DNA from: Lepidonotus clava
Lineage: Eukaryota > Annelida > Polychaeta > Phyllodocida > Polynoidae
DNA length: 64,000 nucleotides
Reading direction: 5' to 3'
NCBI GenBank assembly: GCA_936440205.1
Contig: OW387133.1
Location: 7,468,001-7,532,000, forward strand
Positions 54,977 through 64,000 of the stretch are shown here, one piece after another; position 1 is the first letter of the stretch; the number at the start of each line of letters is the position of its first letter. The position numbers and the translations under genes are program-made. The notes beneath the pieces are model-generated. The model was not told where the DNA came from and made no database searches. It saw nothing but the letters and a program-made list of their open reading frames with translations.

Positions 54977-56079
54977 TTGGGAGCCGATAGAGGGCACTAA
55001 TAAATCTTTTGAATGAATTCTGGAGACACAGACTCTAGACTCTAGAATTAATCTCGATTTACTCTCTGTTAGGCTTATATGTAATGAAATAAAGTACCTA
55101 ACACTTTGCTTCCCCCATAAATCCCCCATTATCGTCCGGTCATTCATACACGGCGGTCAATGTGGCATGAAGGTGGGGGAAAGTGAAAGCGGATATTCTG
55201 GTACCCGTCGGTTAATAGCAGGATCATGACTGATAGTGGGCGTGTGGGGAGATGGGTCTCCTCTCCACATGTTGTAATCTGAGATACACCTTAATGTGAA
55301 CCTAACAGGGCGTGGGATTAATTACAGGCCATTGTAACAACCCATTTTGTATCATATTGATATCCCCTTTAGCTGCTTACATCAAGGTCATGTGTATATC
55401 ATAGGTTTTGGGGGTAACGCAGAAATGCTAGATACAAAATTCCAGGCTGGTTTGGATTCAGAAATTATATTACAAAAATTGAGACGGAGAAATGGACCAA
55501 CATGTTAGATGTGAGAACGTTGCATTTAAAAAGAAAAACAATCATCAGTACCGTTGTATGATGCCAACGGGAAACCATTTGGTTTTCCCTGAAAAAAAAG
55601 ATGGCTACATAACTTAAGTTAGAAATGGCAAATGAAAAACATATGATCATTGTGTAACATAAATTCAAAAATGTAATTTCTTTGATCTTGATGTTTACTG
55701 AAATGATCGGAAATAAAGATGAATGCTTATGCTTATAATGATTTTTTTTGTATTTAAACTTTCCCTACAATGGGATCTTACATCACTGCAGGGTAATTTC
55801 TCAAAAGCCTCCTTCTATCATTCTTAAATTCCTACTCTATATTATGACCTTGAGAGCTGCAATAACGCTAGTGCTCAAAATAAAGGTATAGAGACAACAT
55901 GCATATACCCTTCTCAACTCTTATGCAACCGCATAGTATTTTGCTTATTTCTTAAGACAAATTCCTACCTCTATATGACATTGAGAACTGCAATAGTACT
56001 AGTGTTCAGAATAAGGACTGAAGGTATGGGGACAACATGTACAGCTCAGGAGGCAATCGGTTGTTGTCATGCGCTGCTC
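54977..56079. other. No gene recognised
   Basis: 55100-55340 is a complex, non-repetitive stretch without a domain-bearing frame. 55840-56030 contains a loose duplication of a block with 'atgaccttgagagctgcaat'. Otherwise AT-rich. Confidence 0.35.
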
Positions 56080-57060
56080 GTATTAGTCGGGGGCCATTAT
56101 AGGGCGCTGTCGCCCGGGGTTAAGTACGGTAGGTGATGTTTGATGGCATACGGCATGCTCTAACATTATAGGGTGCCAGTTGTAGACCATCATATTTCAT
56201 GGTCCTTTTATATGTTGCATAAGCCCTACTTTATGTACTGTGATGGTTGATGGTGTACAGCATGTTAATGAAGTTTCAGTTTCTATTTAAAGTCTTTATA
56301 TTACCACAGGTCCTATATAGTTATTGCCGTAGAATATATTTCAATAGTTAACAGAATTTGCAAAATGTTGACTCTACATTGCATTTGACTCCCTTTAAAC
56401 ACCTCGGTGTCACCTGCAGGCTACTATATTCCATGGATCATTTAGCATAAGGAATGGGTAAAGTACCGTAGGTGATGTTTGATGGTGCACAGCACGCTCA
56501 AACATTATGGGGTGCCAGTTATCGACAGTTTACCTAATAGTCAATATGTTGTATTGGCCCAGGATTAAGTACCAAAGGTATTGCTTGATGGTAAACAATA
56601 TACTCAAATGTTATGGGGTGCCAGTTTTGAGCCACTATTTCATGATTCATATCACATCCCTGGGTTAAGTAAGGTAGGTGATACTTGATGATGTATGGCA
56701 TGCTGAAACATTGTGGACTGCCATCTGTAGATCACTACATTTCATGGCTCATGTACACCATCCCTAGGTTGGTTATGCTCAGACATGGGGTGCTAGCTGT
56801 AGATAACCAGATTGCACTGTCCATTTATAATTTGTCTAACACTTCAGTTAAGTATAGAAGTAGAATTTGATGGTATACAGCATATTCTAACATCATGGGG
56901 TGCCAGTTGTAAACCACCCTATTTTGTAGTCCAATTACATGTTGTATTAGCCCTTAGTTTACTACGGTAGGGGATAAGTATTTGATGGCACCCAACTTTC
57001 TGAAAGATTATGGGCTACCAGCTGTGAGCCACCATATTTTATGGTCCGTTTAAATAATAT
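56080..57060 (+). repeat. About 100-115-bp degenerate tandem repeat
   Basis: Units share 'taagtacggtaggtgatgtt', 'tgatggcatacggcatgctc', 'aacattatggggtgccagtt' and 'accatatttcatggtcc'. Roughly eight to nine copies with substantial divergence and length change. Non-coding. Confidence 0.8.
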
Positions 57061-57133
57061 AATTAATTTTAATAGAATTGCCTAATAGGAAACCCCCCTG
57101 AACTTGCGCAGTGCACTTTGTATCACTAACACC

Positions 57134-57419
57134 TAAAGCCCCATACCCACTAGGTGACTTTTTGCTGAATTGGCGTCGGCGTTGGCGTACTCGTCAGTGT
57201 ACCGGTCGGCCAACTCTGATGAACAGGCCATACCCACACGCAATCGGTGGTCCCGTTGGGGTACTCATTGGTGTAATTGTCGGCCATCAGCGCTGACGAG
57301 TACGCCGATCTATATTAAGCATGTTTGATAATTTTATGCCAACGAGTACGCTGACGCTGATCACCATGGGTCATCGGCGTCGGCATGTTGGTGCGTCGCC
57401 TAGTGGGTATGGGGCTTAA
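57134..57419. mobile_element. Family E MITE, intact ends
   Basis: TAAAGCCCCATACCCACTAG to CTAGTGGGTATGGGGCTTA. The interior differs from the other copies: it repeats 'ggcgtcggcgttggcgtac' and 'gacgagtacgccgatc' in both orientations. The family ends therefore bracket different palindromic interiors. Confidence 0.8.
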
Positions 57420-58299
57420 CAGTACTATATATATAAAGTTCTTCTCCCCACCGCTTCACCCAGGTGATAATACACCCTCAGGTATAGAGACACCCCACGT
57501 TTTGTCACCAGCACACAACAGACATTAGCACCCTTTGATCCCCTCCTCCTATTGTTACCTGCCGGCCTTGAACCACACCAGTGTAACACGATATACTCCA
57601 TATCCTCCTAACAGAAGAAGCAAAAATATAGTCCTGTTTTCTGGAAATCTAGGGTTCAGATTGGTGTAGTATGACTATGATTCTACATTTCAAAATGTGC
57701 AGTGTCAGCAGATTATTTTGCGTTATAGTTGTATTTCCCTGAGCCTAAGCAATATTTTGTTTGCAGTGTAGCCTATAATTATTCCGATATAACTGATATC
57801 GCATCTTTTGGACTTTATGCCCAAGCCACTTTAAAGGGACCCAAAACCAATAATTATAATTGACAAAATTTTCAAAAACTGAGATAAGTGCAGAAATATG
57901 TTAGATGGGTCTAGTTAAGTAGGAAAATTCTTCTAAAAAGTGTGTATACACAATTACTTGATAGACGTCCCTTGGTATAAAGCTGGTGTACTCTTTATAC
58001 TAAAGACCTTTCAAAATAGCCAGTAAAAGCCCAATGTGCTTTCATATACAGAGGAAATAGACATTTTTTCAATCATCACTTGTATCCATGTTCATATAAT
58101 ACATCTGAAAACAATTAAAAACATCATTACAAAACAAATAAAAAGAGAAAAAGGCATAAGACATGACATCATATCACTGGACGGCTGGAAGATATGTATA
58201 ATACCTGTAACCTCGTAGAACCTGGATGTAACCTGTAAAGTCGTTCAGCGGAACATAAAAAATATAAGTAGAATTAAAAAGTAGAGTGCACTGACTGAC
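57420..58299. other. Intron side of the cadherin exon; dispersed-repeat fragment near 57835
   Basis: 'aaagggacccaaaaccaata' and following bases match the fragment near 4126. No second exon was recognised downstream of the donor at 58299. Confidence 0.35.
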
Positions 58300-58950
58300 C
58301 TCCGATGTCCCTGACGATGATGGTGACGCCGACGGCCATGCTCATCACCGGATATCCGCTGTCGGCCGCCGTCACCTGTAGGTGAAGCACTGCGCGTGCG
58401 CCGCGCAGGGACGCTGCGGTGATGATCCAGCCCTCCGCCGCATCTATGGCAAACAGGGCGGCGGGCGACGTCCTGAGTGAGTAGGCCACGCGCGAATTGT
58501 ACACCTCCGCGTCGCGGTCAGAGGCCGAGACTTGTAAGACCTTAGTACCCACGTCGGCCCCGCGGTATACCTCCGCCGTGAAGTCGTCCTGGGTAAAGTG
58601 CGGCGCGTAGAGGTTCCGCTTCACCACCTGAATGTCGATGACCCACAGCGCCAGCAGCGCCCCCCGTGGCGAAGAGGAGGACGACGATGAAGACGCTTTG
58701 GCTTGGACTTTAATGGAGTAGTTCTGGCCCGCCGGGCGTCGCAGAACGTCGTCGTCGACGATGACGTCATAGCCCGCTAACCGGAAGGCGCGGCGGTTGG
58801 GGCCGACGATCTTGAGGCGGAGGTTGGCCCTGTCGCGGGGGGAGGGGATGAGGAACTCCGGGCGGACGCTGGTGATGAGGGTGCCCTTGGGGGCCTTCTC
58901 AATGACACGGCAGCGGAGGACCGTGGACGGGATGCGGGCGTCCGGTTTAC
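58300..58950 (-). CDS. Internal exon of a cadherin-superfamily gene (two cadherin-like repeats)
   Basis: The minus-strand exon is bounded by a strong acceptor (pyrimidine tract, then CCCTACAG at 58958-58951) and a donor GTCAGT (58299-58294). It is 651 bp, phase 1-1, fully open. The first repeat reads TVLRCRVIEKAPKGTLITSV then VLRRPAGQNYSIKVQAKA and a Ser-run linker; calcium motifs are poor. The second is clearer: APHFTQDDFTAEVYRGADVG, VSASDRDAEV, FAIDAAEGWI, LQVTAADSGYP, GVTIIVRDIG, with DRD, AADSG and a VRD end in cadherin positions. It would be part of a calcium-dependent adhesion receptor's extracellular region. The very high GC and CpG of the exon contrast with its surroundings. Which cadherin it is cannot be told from one exon. 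Confidence 0.8.
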
Positions 58951-59177
58951 CTGTAGGGGTAGAGGAGGGGAGAGCAGGGTGAGAACAGTGACAGCAAAAC
59001 TTGAGAATACTTATGAGCCATTCAATAAGCCCATCTCAGTTTACACCAACATTAAAGTTTACTATGAAATATTTTCAAAATTGCCTCCATGCTTATTCCC
59101 TGAAGTGCATGACACAAAATTGACCAAAGCAATTTGGTAGACAGACTGCCCCTAAACCTTGTAAAATGCAATTCTTG
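58951..59177. other. Intron upstream of the cadherin exon
   Basis: It carries the acceptor's polypyrimidine tract (complement of 58954-58980). 'aataagcccatctcag' at 59022 resembles the end of the element at 3130. Nothing else was recognised. Confidence 0.5.
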
Positions 59178-59300
59178 GGTATATATATATATATGTATGT
59201 ATATATATATATATATATACATATATATATACATATATACATATATATATACATATATACATATATATATACATATATATATATATACATATATATATAA
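59178..59300. repeat. (TA)n/(ATATATAC)n microsatellite
   Basis: About 120 bp of alternating AT with periodic C or G. It keeps YIYIYI-like frames open on both strands, which are artefacts. Confidence 0.95.
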
Positions 59301-59359
59301 AGATCCTTGCTTAATTCCAACTCTAAAACCGTCGAAAACTACTAGGAAGTGTGTTCCCA

Positions 59360-60008
59360 TTAAAGCAAACCACAATGCAAAATTATCAAAATTTCGTAAA
59401 TTTTTTAAATTTTCAAAATCGATCCTGACATCTTCAACTACACTCATATAAATCATATTGCCAGATAAAATCAGATATTGGTGGCTAGAAGTCGATAATT
59501 ATGATCCTTGGAAAGAGGATCTGTTTGTTTTTGTTTTCTGGTCTGCAATCAACTTGTTGGGGAATCCCCCCATGTGACCCAACTGCCCCATAATCAGTGA
59601 TGTCATCTTCGGGGTCAATAGGTCAATTCCTCCCCTTTCTTTTCTGTACTAAGCCAGGCTCATCCATGTTTGCCTCCTCTCAATTCCCACATCACTCTCC
59701 ACCCAAAATAATACTCATTAGAGACTCTGCTAGCAGAGTGAAAATGCAGGGGGAATTCCGGAAATGACATTTTGATGATGTCATCAGTTTTTGGGTAAAC
59801 AATCTAGGTATTTGTGTGGACCACACAACAGACCAAAACAAGTCAGAAAATGAGTATTCATGACAGTCTAAATCTGTTTTTGAATAGAATTTTGCATACC
59901 ATTCTGTTATCAGATTACACATGATCATACATAGTTTGTAAACAAACAAAGTTCACTGAAAATTTTATTTGACAATATATAACTGATTTGCATTGTGGTT
60001 TGCTTTAA
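59360..60008. mobile_element. 649-bp TTAA transposon, copy 2
   Basis: TTAA (59360 and 60005) encloses the same element as 52772-53420, in the same orientation, with scattered substitutions only. It lies in the presumed intron upstream of the cadherin exon. Confidence 0.85.
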
Positions 60009-61039
60009 GCAATGTAAACAGAAATCTATCAGGTACCCCATTACCCTATAAACTGATTCAGCTTGGATAAGGTCTCTTAGCATGACTGCAACGCAGGCGG
60101 TGAACAATATGTTTTTGATTTGTAAACCAATATCTTTTGCTAGTGGGTTTCTTAAGATTTGAACAAAAGATGTAAATTAATTAGAGGGAAAAGTTAGGGC
60201 AAGGACAACATGGTTGAGGAGATTATGATGTAGCATTGATTTTATGTCGATTAAACATTTAAACATTTAAAATTTCCCGGACCACATATAGTGCAGTCTT
60301 CACACTTCTAGAGGTTTGATAGGGCCTAGTTGATAAAGGCTATAAACAGGAATCTACTAACAAAAAATACGGCCATAAACGTATTAACTACATTATAGAC
60401 CAATCGAAAAATGCCCAACCTTTTAAAAAAGCGACGTTTGCAACAACAAAATAGCAATGGATGTATTAAAATCATTCTCAATTTTTGCTTTAGAAAATGT
60501 TCACATAGGTTACATGACCCTGGATTATCAATACGATTTCATTCAAATGGGTAGATGTCCCCCTAAATGGCATCAACCTTTCACAGTATCCCTACTGGAT
60601 ATCGCTAATAGAAACCGAATTGATTTACCCGAGAAATGCTTTTGCTACACACGCGACACAAATGTCATATGAAATAGTATATCTTTCATGGTCTGACTAT
60701 ATGAAATAGGATTGCAAACATAGACCCATCTGAACTTTATAGGGATAATCTGATATGAGCCCGTTTCTGACTGGCAAAATCATACCTGCGTTTCTTACAA
60801 TTTAGATTTTATGATTAATTTTAAAGTCATAATTTCTAACCATGCATGTACTTTATGGCTAACAACCGTATCAGGTCTGGAAAATCACCATCTGAAAGTA
60901 CAAAATGTCTTTCCTAAAAACACAATCATAGAGATCAGTCTGAAACACCCCTTAAGTCTTATAAATCTATAAGGACCATTATAATCATTAATGATTAATC
61001 ATTATCGAGCACTATCACAAGTATGGCAAGGCATTCAGT
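60009..61039. other. No feature recognised
   Basis: AT-rich sequence with a 71-codon plus-strand frame (60457-60672) lacking any known motif. Confidence 0.4.
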
Positions 61040-61224
61040 TAACATGTGTTTCCCTGAAACACAGCATTTTGATTGGCTAGCAAACCTGAAAATCTGCCAA
61101 TTGGTTAAATTTAAGAAATCATAATGTTTTATCAGTAATTAGTAATTTAGTAAGATACACTTGGCTTATACAGTAATTTTCCCTTTTCCAACCCTGGGAC
61201 ATACCCGATGTGGGATGGGCTTAT
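61040..61224 (+). mobile_element. Partial copy of the AATAAGCCCATCCCA element
   Basis: It shares with 3355-3578 the blocks 'gattggctagcaaacctg', 'aaatctgccaattggttaaa', 'ttccaaccctgggacatacc' and the end TGTGGGATGGGCTTAT. The left half is not recognisable. Confidence 0.6.
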
Positions 61225-61959
61225 CAAAAAACAATGTAACGGAGAACCAATATTGTCTCCAATCCAATAATACAAAAAGGACAAGCGTTCTTTCCCTTCA
61301 TATATTAAATATATCTAAAATGTTATGGCTTTTCACACTATGTATTGCTCTCGAGCTTACAAAATAATAAAAACATGTTTTGCAGAATGTAATCAGCTAA
61401 ACACTAATCTTCTCTGTCTGATAACGCCTTTTTAACCAAGTTTTAGAAGACTAAAACCTTTATGTAAACAAGTTAATTGATAAGTAAATGATTAAAGTTG
61501 TCTTCCCAGCACCCCTTTCTCCCCCATCACTCTGATGGTAAACAAGTTAGATCTTGTTTTCCTGCCCACCCCCCCGCTAAGTCCTCCTCTTAGGGCTGTG
61601 GGGTCAGTCGGGTGGCCGACACGTATAATAGACTAAAGTGGGGAGGCGGTGCCTTGGTCTGAGAGGTTAGCTTACAGTGAGGGGCAGACCAACAAGGAGG
61701 TAACCATGACCTGTTTAGACACCCCTGGAGGGAAGGACTGACAAGGAGATAGCTGTGACCTGTTTGGACACTCCTGGGGAGGGATGGCAGACGAGGAGAT
61801 AGCTGTCCAATGGCTGCTTCTGTCTGCTCAGTATCCTAGCTTCATTAATTATGCGTGTTATTATTATATGTGATAGTTATCATAATGGGAAGCAGGCTAT
61901 TAGTCTCTATTATTGTATCACCTCAGATGAAATAAAGTAACTAAAAAAAAAGAAAATCA
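61225..61959. other. No gene; short tandem repeat 61690-61810
   Basis: About 50-bp units containing 'acaaggagatagctgtgacc' and 'tgtttggacactcctgggga' occur nearly three times. No exon recognised. Confidence 0.45.
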
Positions 61960-62515
61960 CCACATGTAATGCCCCGTCAAAAGCACAATCCCTTCACTTT
62001 ACAATGACTGCCTTAGATATATACCATTCAGTCCAAAAAATAGTGCCTTTACTTAACAATGGCTGCTCTATCTACTCTATATACCCAAATATAAAGTACG
62101 AGCCAAAAGACAGTGGCTTCCCTTTACAATGGCTGATGTATCTACTCTATATACCCATATATAAAGTATGAGCCAAAGAAATGTGGCTACCTTTACAATG
62201 ATTGGTTTGCCACTATATCCATATATAAAGTACGAGCCAAAATCAGTCACTTCCCTTTACAATGGCTGCTATGTCTACTCTATATACCTATATAATTATA
62301 AAGTATGAGCCAAAAAACAGTCACTTCCCTTTACAATGGCTGCAAATTCCACTATATCCATATATAAAGTACTAGCCAAACAACAGTCACTTCCCTTGAC
62401 AACTGCTGCTATATATGTCCAATATAGCCATATATAAAGTACGAACCAAAAGAGAGTGGCTTCCCTTTACAATGGCTGCTACATCCACTTTATATCCCAA
62501 TATATAACGCCTGTT
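61960..62515 (+). repeat. About 60-75-bp tandem repeat
   Basis: About eight units with 'cttccctttacaatggctgc', 'tactctatatacccatatat' and 'aaagtacgagccaaaa'. Lengths vary through loss of short blocks. AT-rich and non-coding. Confidence 0.85.
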
Positions 62516-62887
62516 CTGCAAGCCTTAGCCGGTTCTCCACGACATCCCTCGTTAAGCAGTAATGCCGGTCGTTAAGAAGCGCCACTTTTCATACGTCACA
62601 CCCAGTGAGTACGAACAAAAGACTTTTTTTACCCAGTGGGTATGAACAAAAGACCCCTGTCTGATATACATGAGGGTATTTGACTGCAGCTGGCTGCAGC
62701 CTCAGTTAGGGCCTAATGCGGCGTGCGCAGCAGCACACAAAACGAACAGGCCTGATGAAATCATCGAAGCCAATCAGTAAGTGAGGTGGCAGGCGTCTCA
62801 GATAGTACCTACAGCATTGTGGGAAATTATTCATAATCCATAGGAAATGTAGCTTAAGCTTAAGGGTGTGTCTCATCACTATGACCC

Positions 62888-62921
<34 letters not shown>

Positions 62922-64000
62922 TAACTATATCATAAAGAATCTGCACCAATATTCTTTTTACCAGTCTCTAGGCAATCAATGGTAACCCGCTCAATCAACA
63001 ATGACCAATGCATGTTTATGGTATGAGTCAATGTCACTGAAATATGTACATAGGCCTATATACACACAGGTAGGAATTTCAAGAAAGTATATACATTGGA
63101 TTCAAATGATGCAGGTGCGTTTTCATGTACAAATTGTCTTTGTCAGCTTGATGTTGTACTGACATGGTTGGTCAGTCCATATTTTAGCTTAGCTGTTTTT
63201 GTGTAGAACTAAACCTTTGGGCTAAGAGTGTTACTCTTCTTACTCAGGTGAAGAGTGTATTAGGGCAACGTTAGGCAGCATATGTAGACATATGTAAGGC
63301 AAGGCAATCGGCAGAGTGCTGTTCGCTGTCATGCTTATGATTAAGTTAATCATAAGCAACATACAAATAGTACCCTAACATTAGATGGATATCAAACCTC
63401 TAGACTTCAATGTATCAAGGACAAACTATAACCACTGAGTAATAGGACTAAGATTAGCATCCTAAAAGATTAAAAAGATCCTATATATTTAAGATTATTA
63501 CTCAGGCAACTATCAAAATTAAGTGGTTTCGAGAAACGGTCTCACAATTAAATGAATAATAAACTGAGAAAGAAAACACCTATTTCTTGGAGAAGGCTTC
63601 AGCACTGACGTCATTACTTTTTAATTGGAAACTCCACACATGCACATAAACATGTTTTTTTCCCTGTTGGTTTCCTGGAATGACTCCAGAATGAGTACAG
63701 GGGGTGTGTTTTGTCAGATAAAACTCGTCTTAAATCGATACACTTGAGTAGGCATGTTTTGTCAATACAACATTAAAGTAGTGCTCTGTGGGCTTCCTCA
63801 CAGTCCTTTAGATTTTAGGTCATACCCCAGTACACTGTTCCACTTGTGTTGGGTATACATTGTGTAAACTGGAACAAATGCAAGCAATTTCAAAGAACAC
63901 GTATTGGTCTATTGAATTTGATAGTACTTCTACTTCCGATTGGCCAACACAAGCAGCAACACAAATATTTGATACTAACATTTGAGTATGTGAAACGCAA
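62516..64000. other. No gene recognised
   Basis: 62600-62665 contains 'acccagtgggtatgaacaaa' duplicated. 62690-62830 is a balanced, complex stretch. The rest is unique-looking AT-rich DNA up to the window edge. Confidence 0.4.
62889..62922 (+). repeat. (ATGT)n microsatellite
   Basis: About eight perfect ATGT units. Confidence 0.95.

Noticed and set aside
59052-59456. Tyr/Ile-rich frames on both strands
   Set aside because: They are a translation of the TA/ATATATAC microsatellite.
52772-60008. The two 649-bp direct repeats as ends of one long element
   Set aside because: Each copy has its own inverted ends and its own TTAA duplication, so they are two separate insertions; the DNA between includes a host exon and other unrelated elements.

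Overview
The window looks like intergenic or intronic DNA from an invertebrate animal nuclear genome. Evidence for this is one cadherin-type exon with GT-AG borders, a LINE, tRNA-derived SINEs, at least seven families of short inverted-repeat transposons, and many minisatellites. The SINE cores (a 'gtttaacaccg' or 'gttttacgcc' block next to a short simple tail) recall marine lophotrochozoans such as molluscs. That placement is an impression and was not tested. No rRNA, CRISPR array or bacterial-style operon is visible.

Layout. 1-38 kb is gene-poor and dense in non-autonomous DNA transposons. Family A has CCCARGCAAG ends and a 2-bp target duplication. Family B has CAGGGGCGGATCC ends. Family D has GGGGCCTTCC ends and TAA duplications. 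Family E has AGCCCCATACCCACTAGG ends. Several elements insert at TTAA. They nest in one another, in two cases with a matching empty site elsewhere in the window. Between them lie minisatellites, a 1-kb foldback element, a 122-bp near-perfect hairpin and several CpG-rich patches. 38.3-39.16 kb is an array of about 62 bp carrying CRE-like and forkhead-like motifs.

39.18-45.2 kb, minus strand, is the most interesting object: a nearly intact LINE with at least three reading frames. ORF1 has an L1-type coiled coil, an RRM-like region and a C-terminal domain, followed by a complete NADAR (YbiA/DUF1768-like) domain. A separate frame encodes an SGNH/GDSL-type hydrolase. The last frame encodes an APE-type endonuclease and reverse transcriptase of the CR1/L2/Jockey kind, interrupted by one in-frame TAG. 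The 3' end has a small stem-loop, an AATAAA and a 21-nt poly(A). The element therefore carries two accessory enzyme domains besides its copying machinery, and this is my candidate for an undescribed system.

46.7-50.6 kb is a tandem array of about 485-bp units with higher-order structure; one unit carries a clean family A insertion. 51-64 kb holds more short transposons, including two 649-bp copies of the same TTAA element, and two further tandem arrays. It also holds the only host exon I can support: a 651-bp, phase 1-1, minus-strand exon encoding two cadherin-like repeats (58300-58950). The rest of the window is most simply read as introns or flanks of that gene and its neighbours. No other host exon could be recognised by eye.
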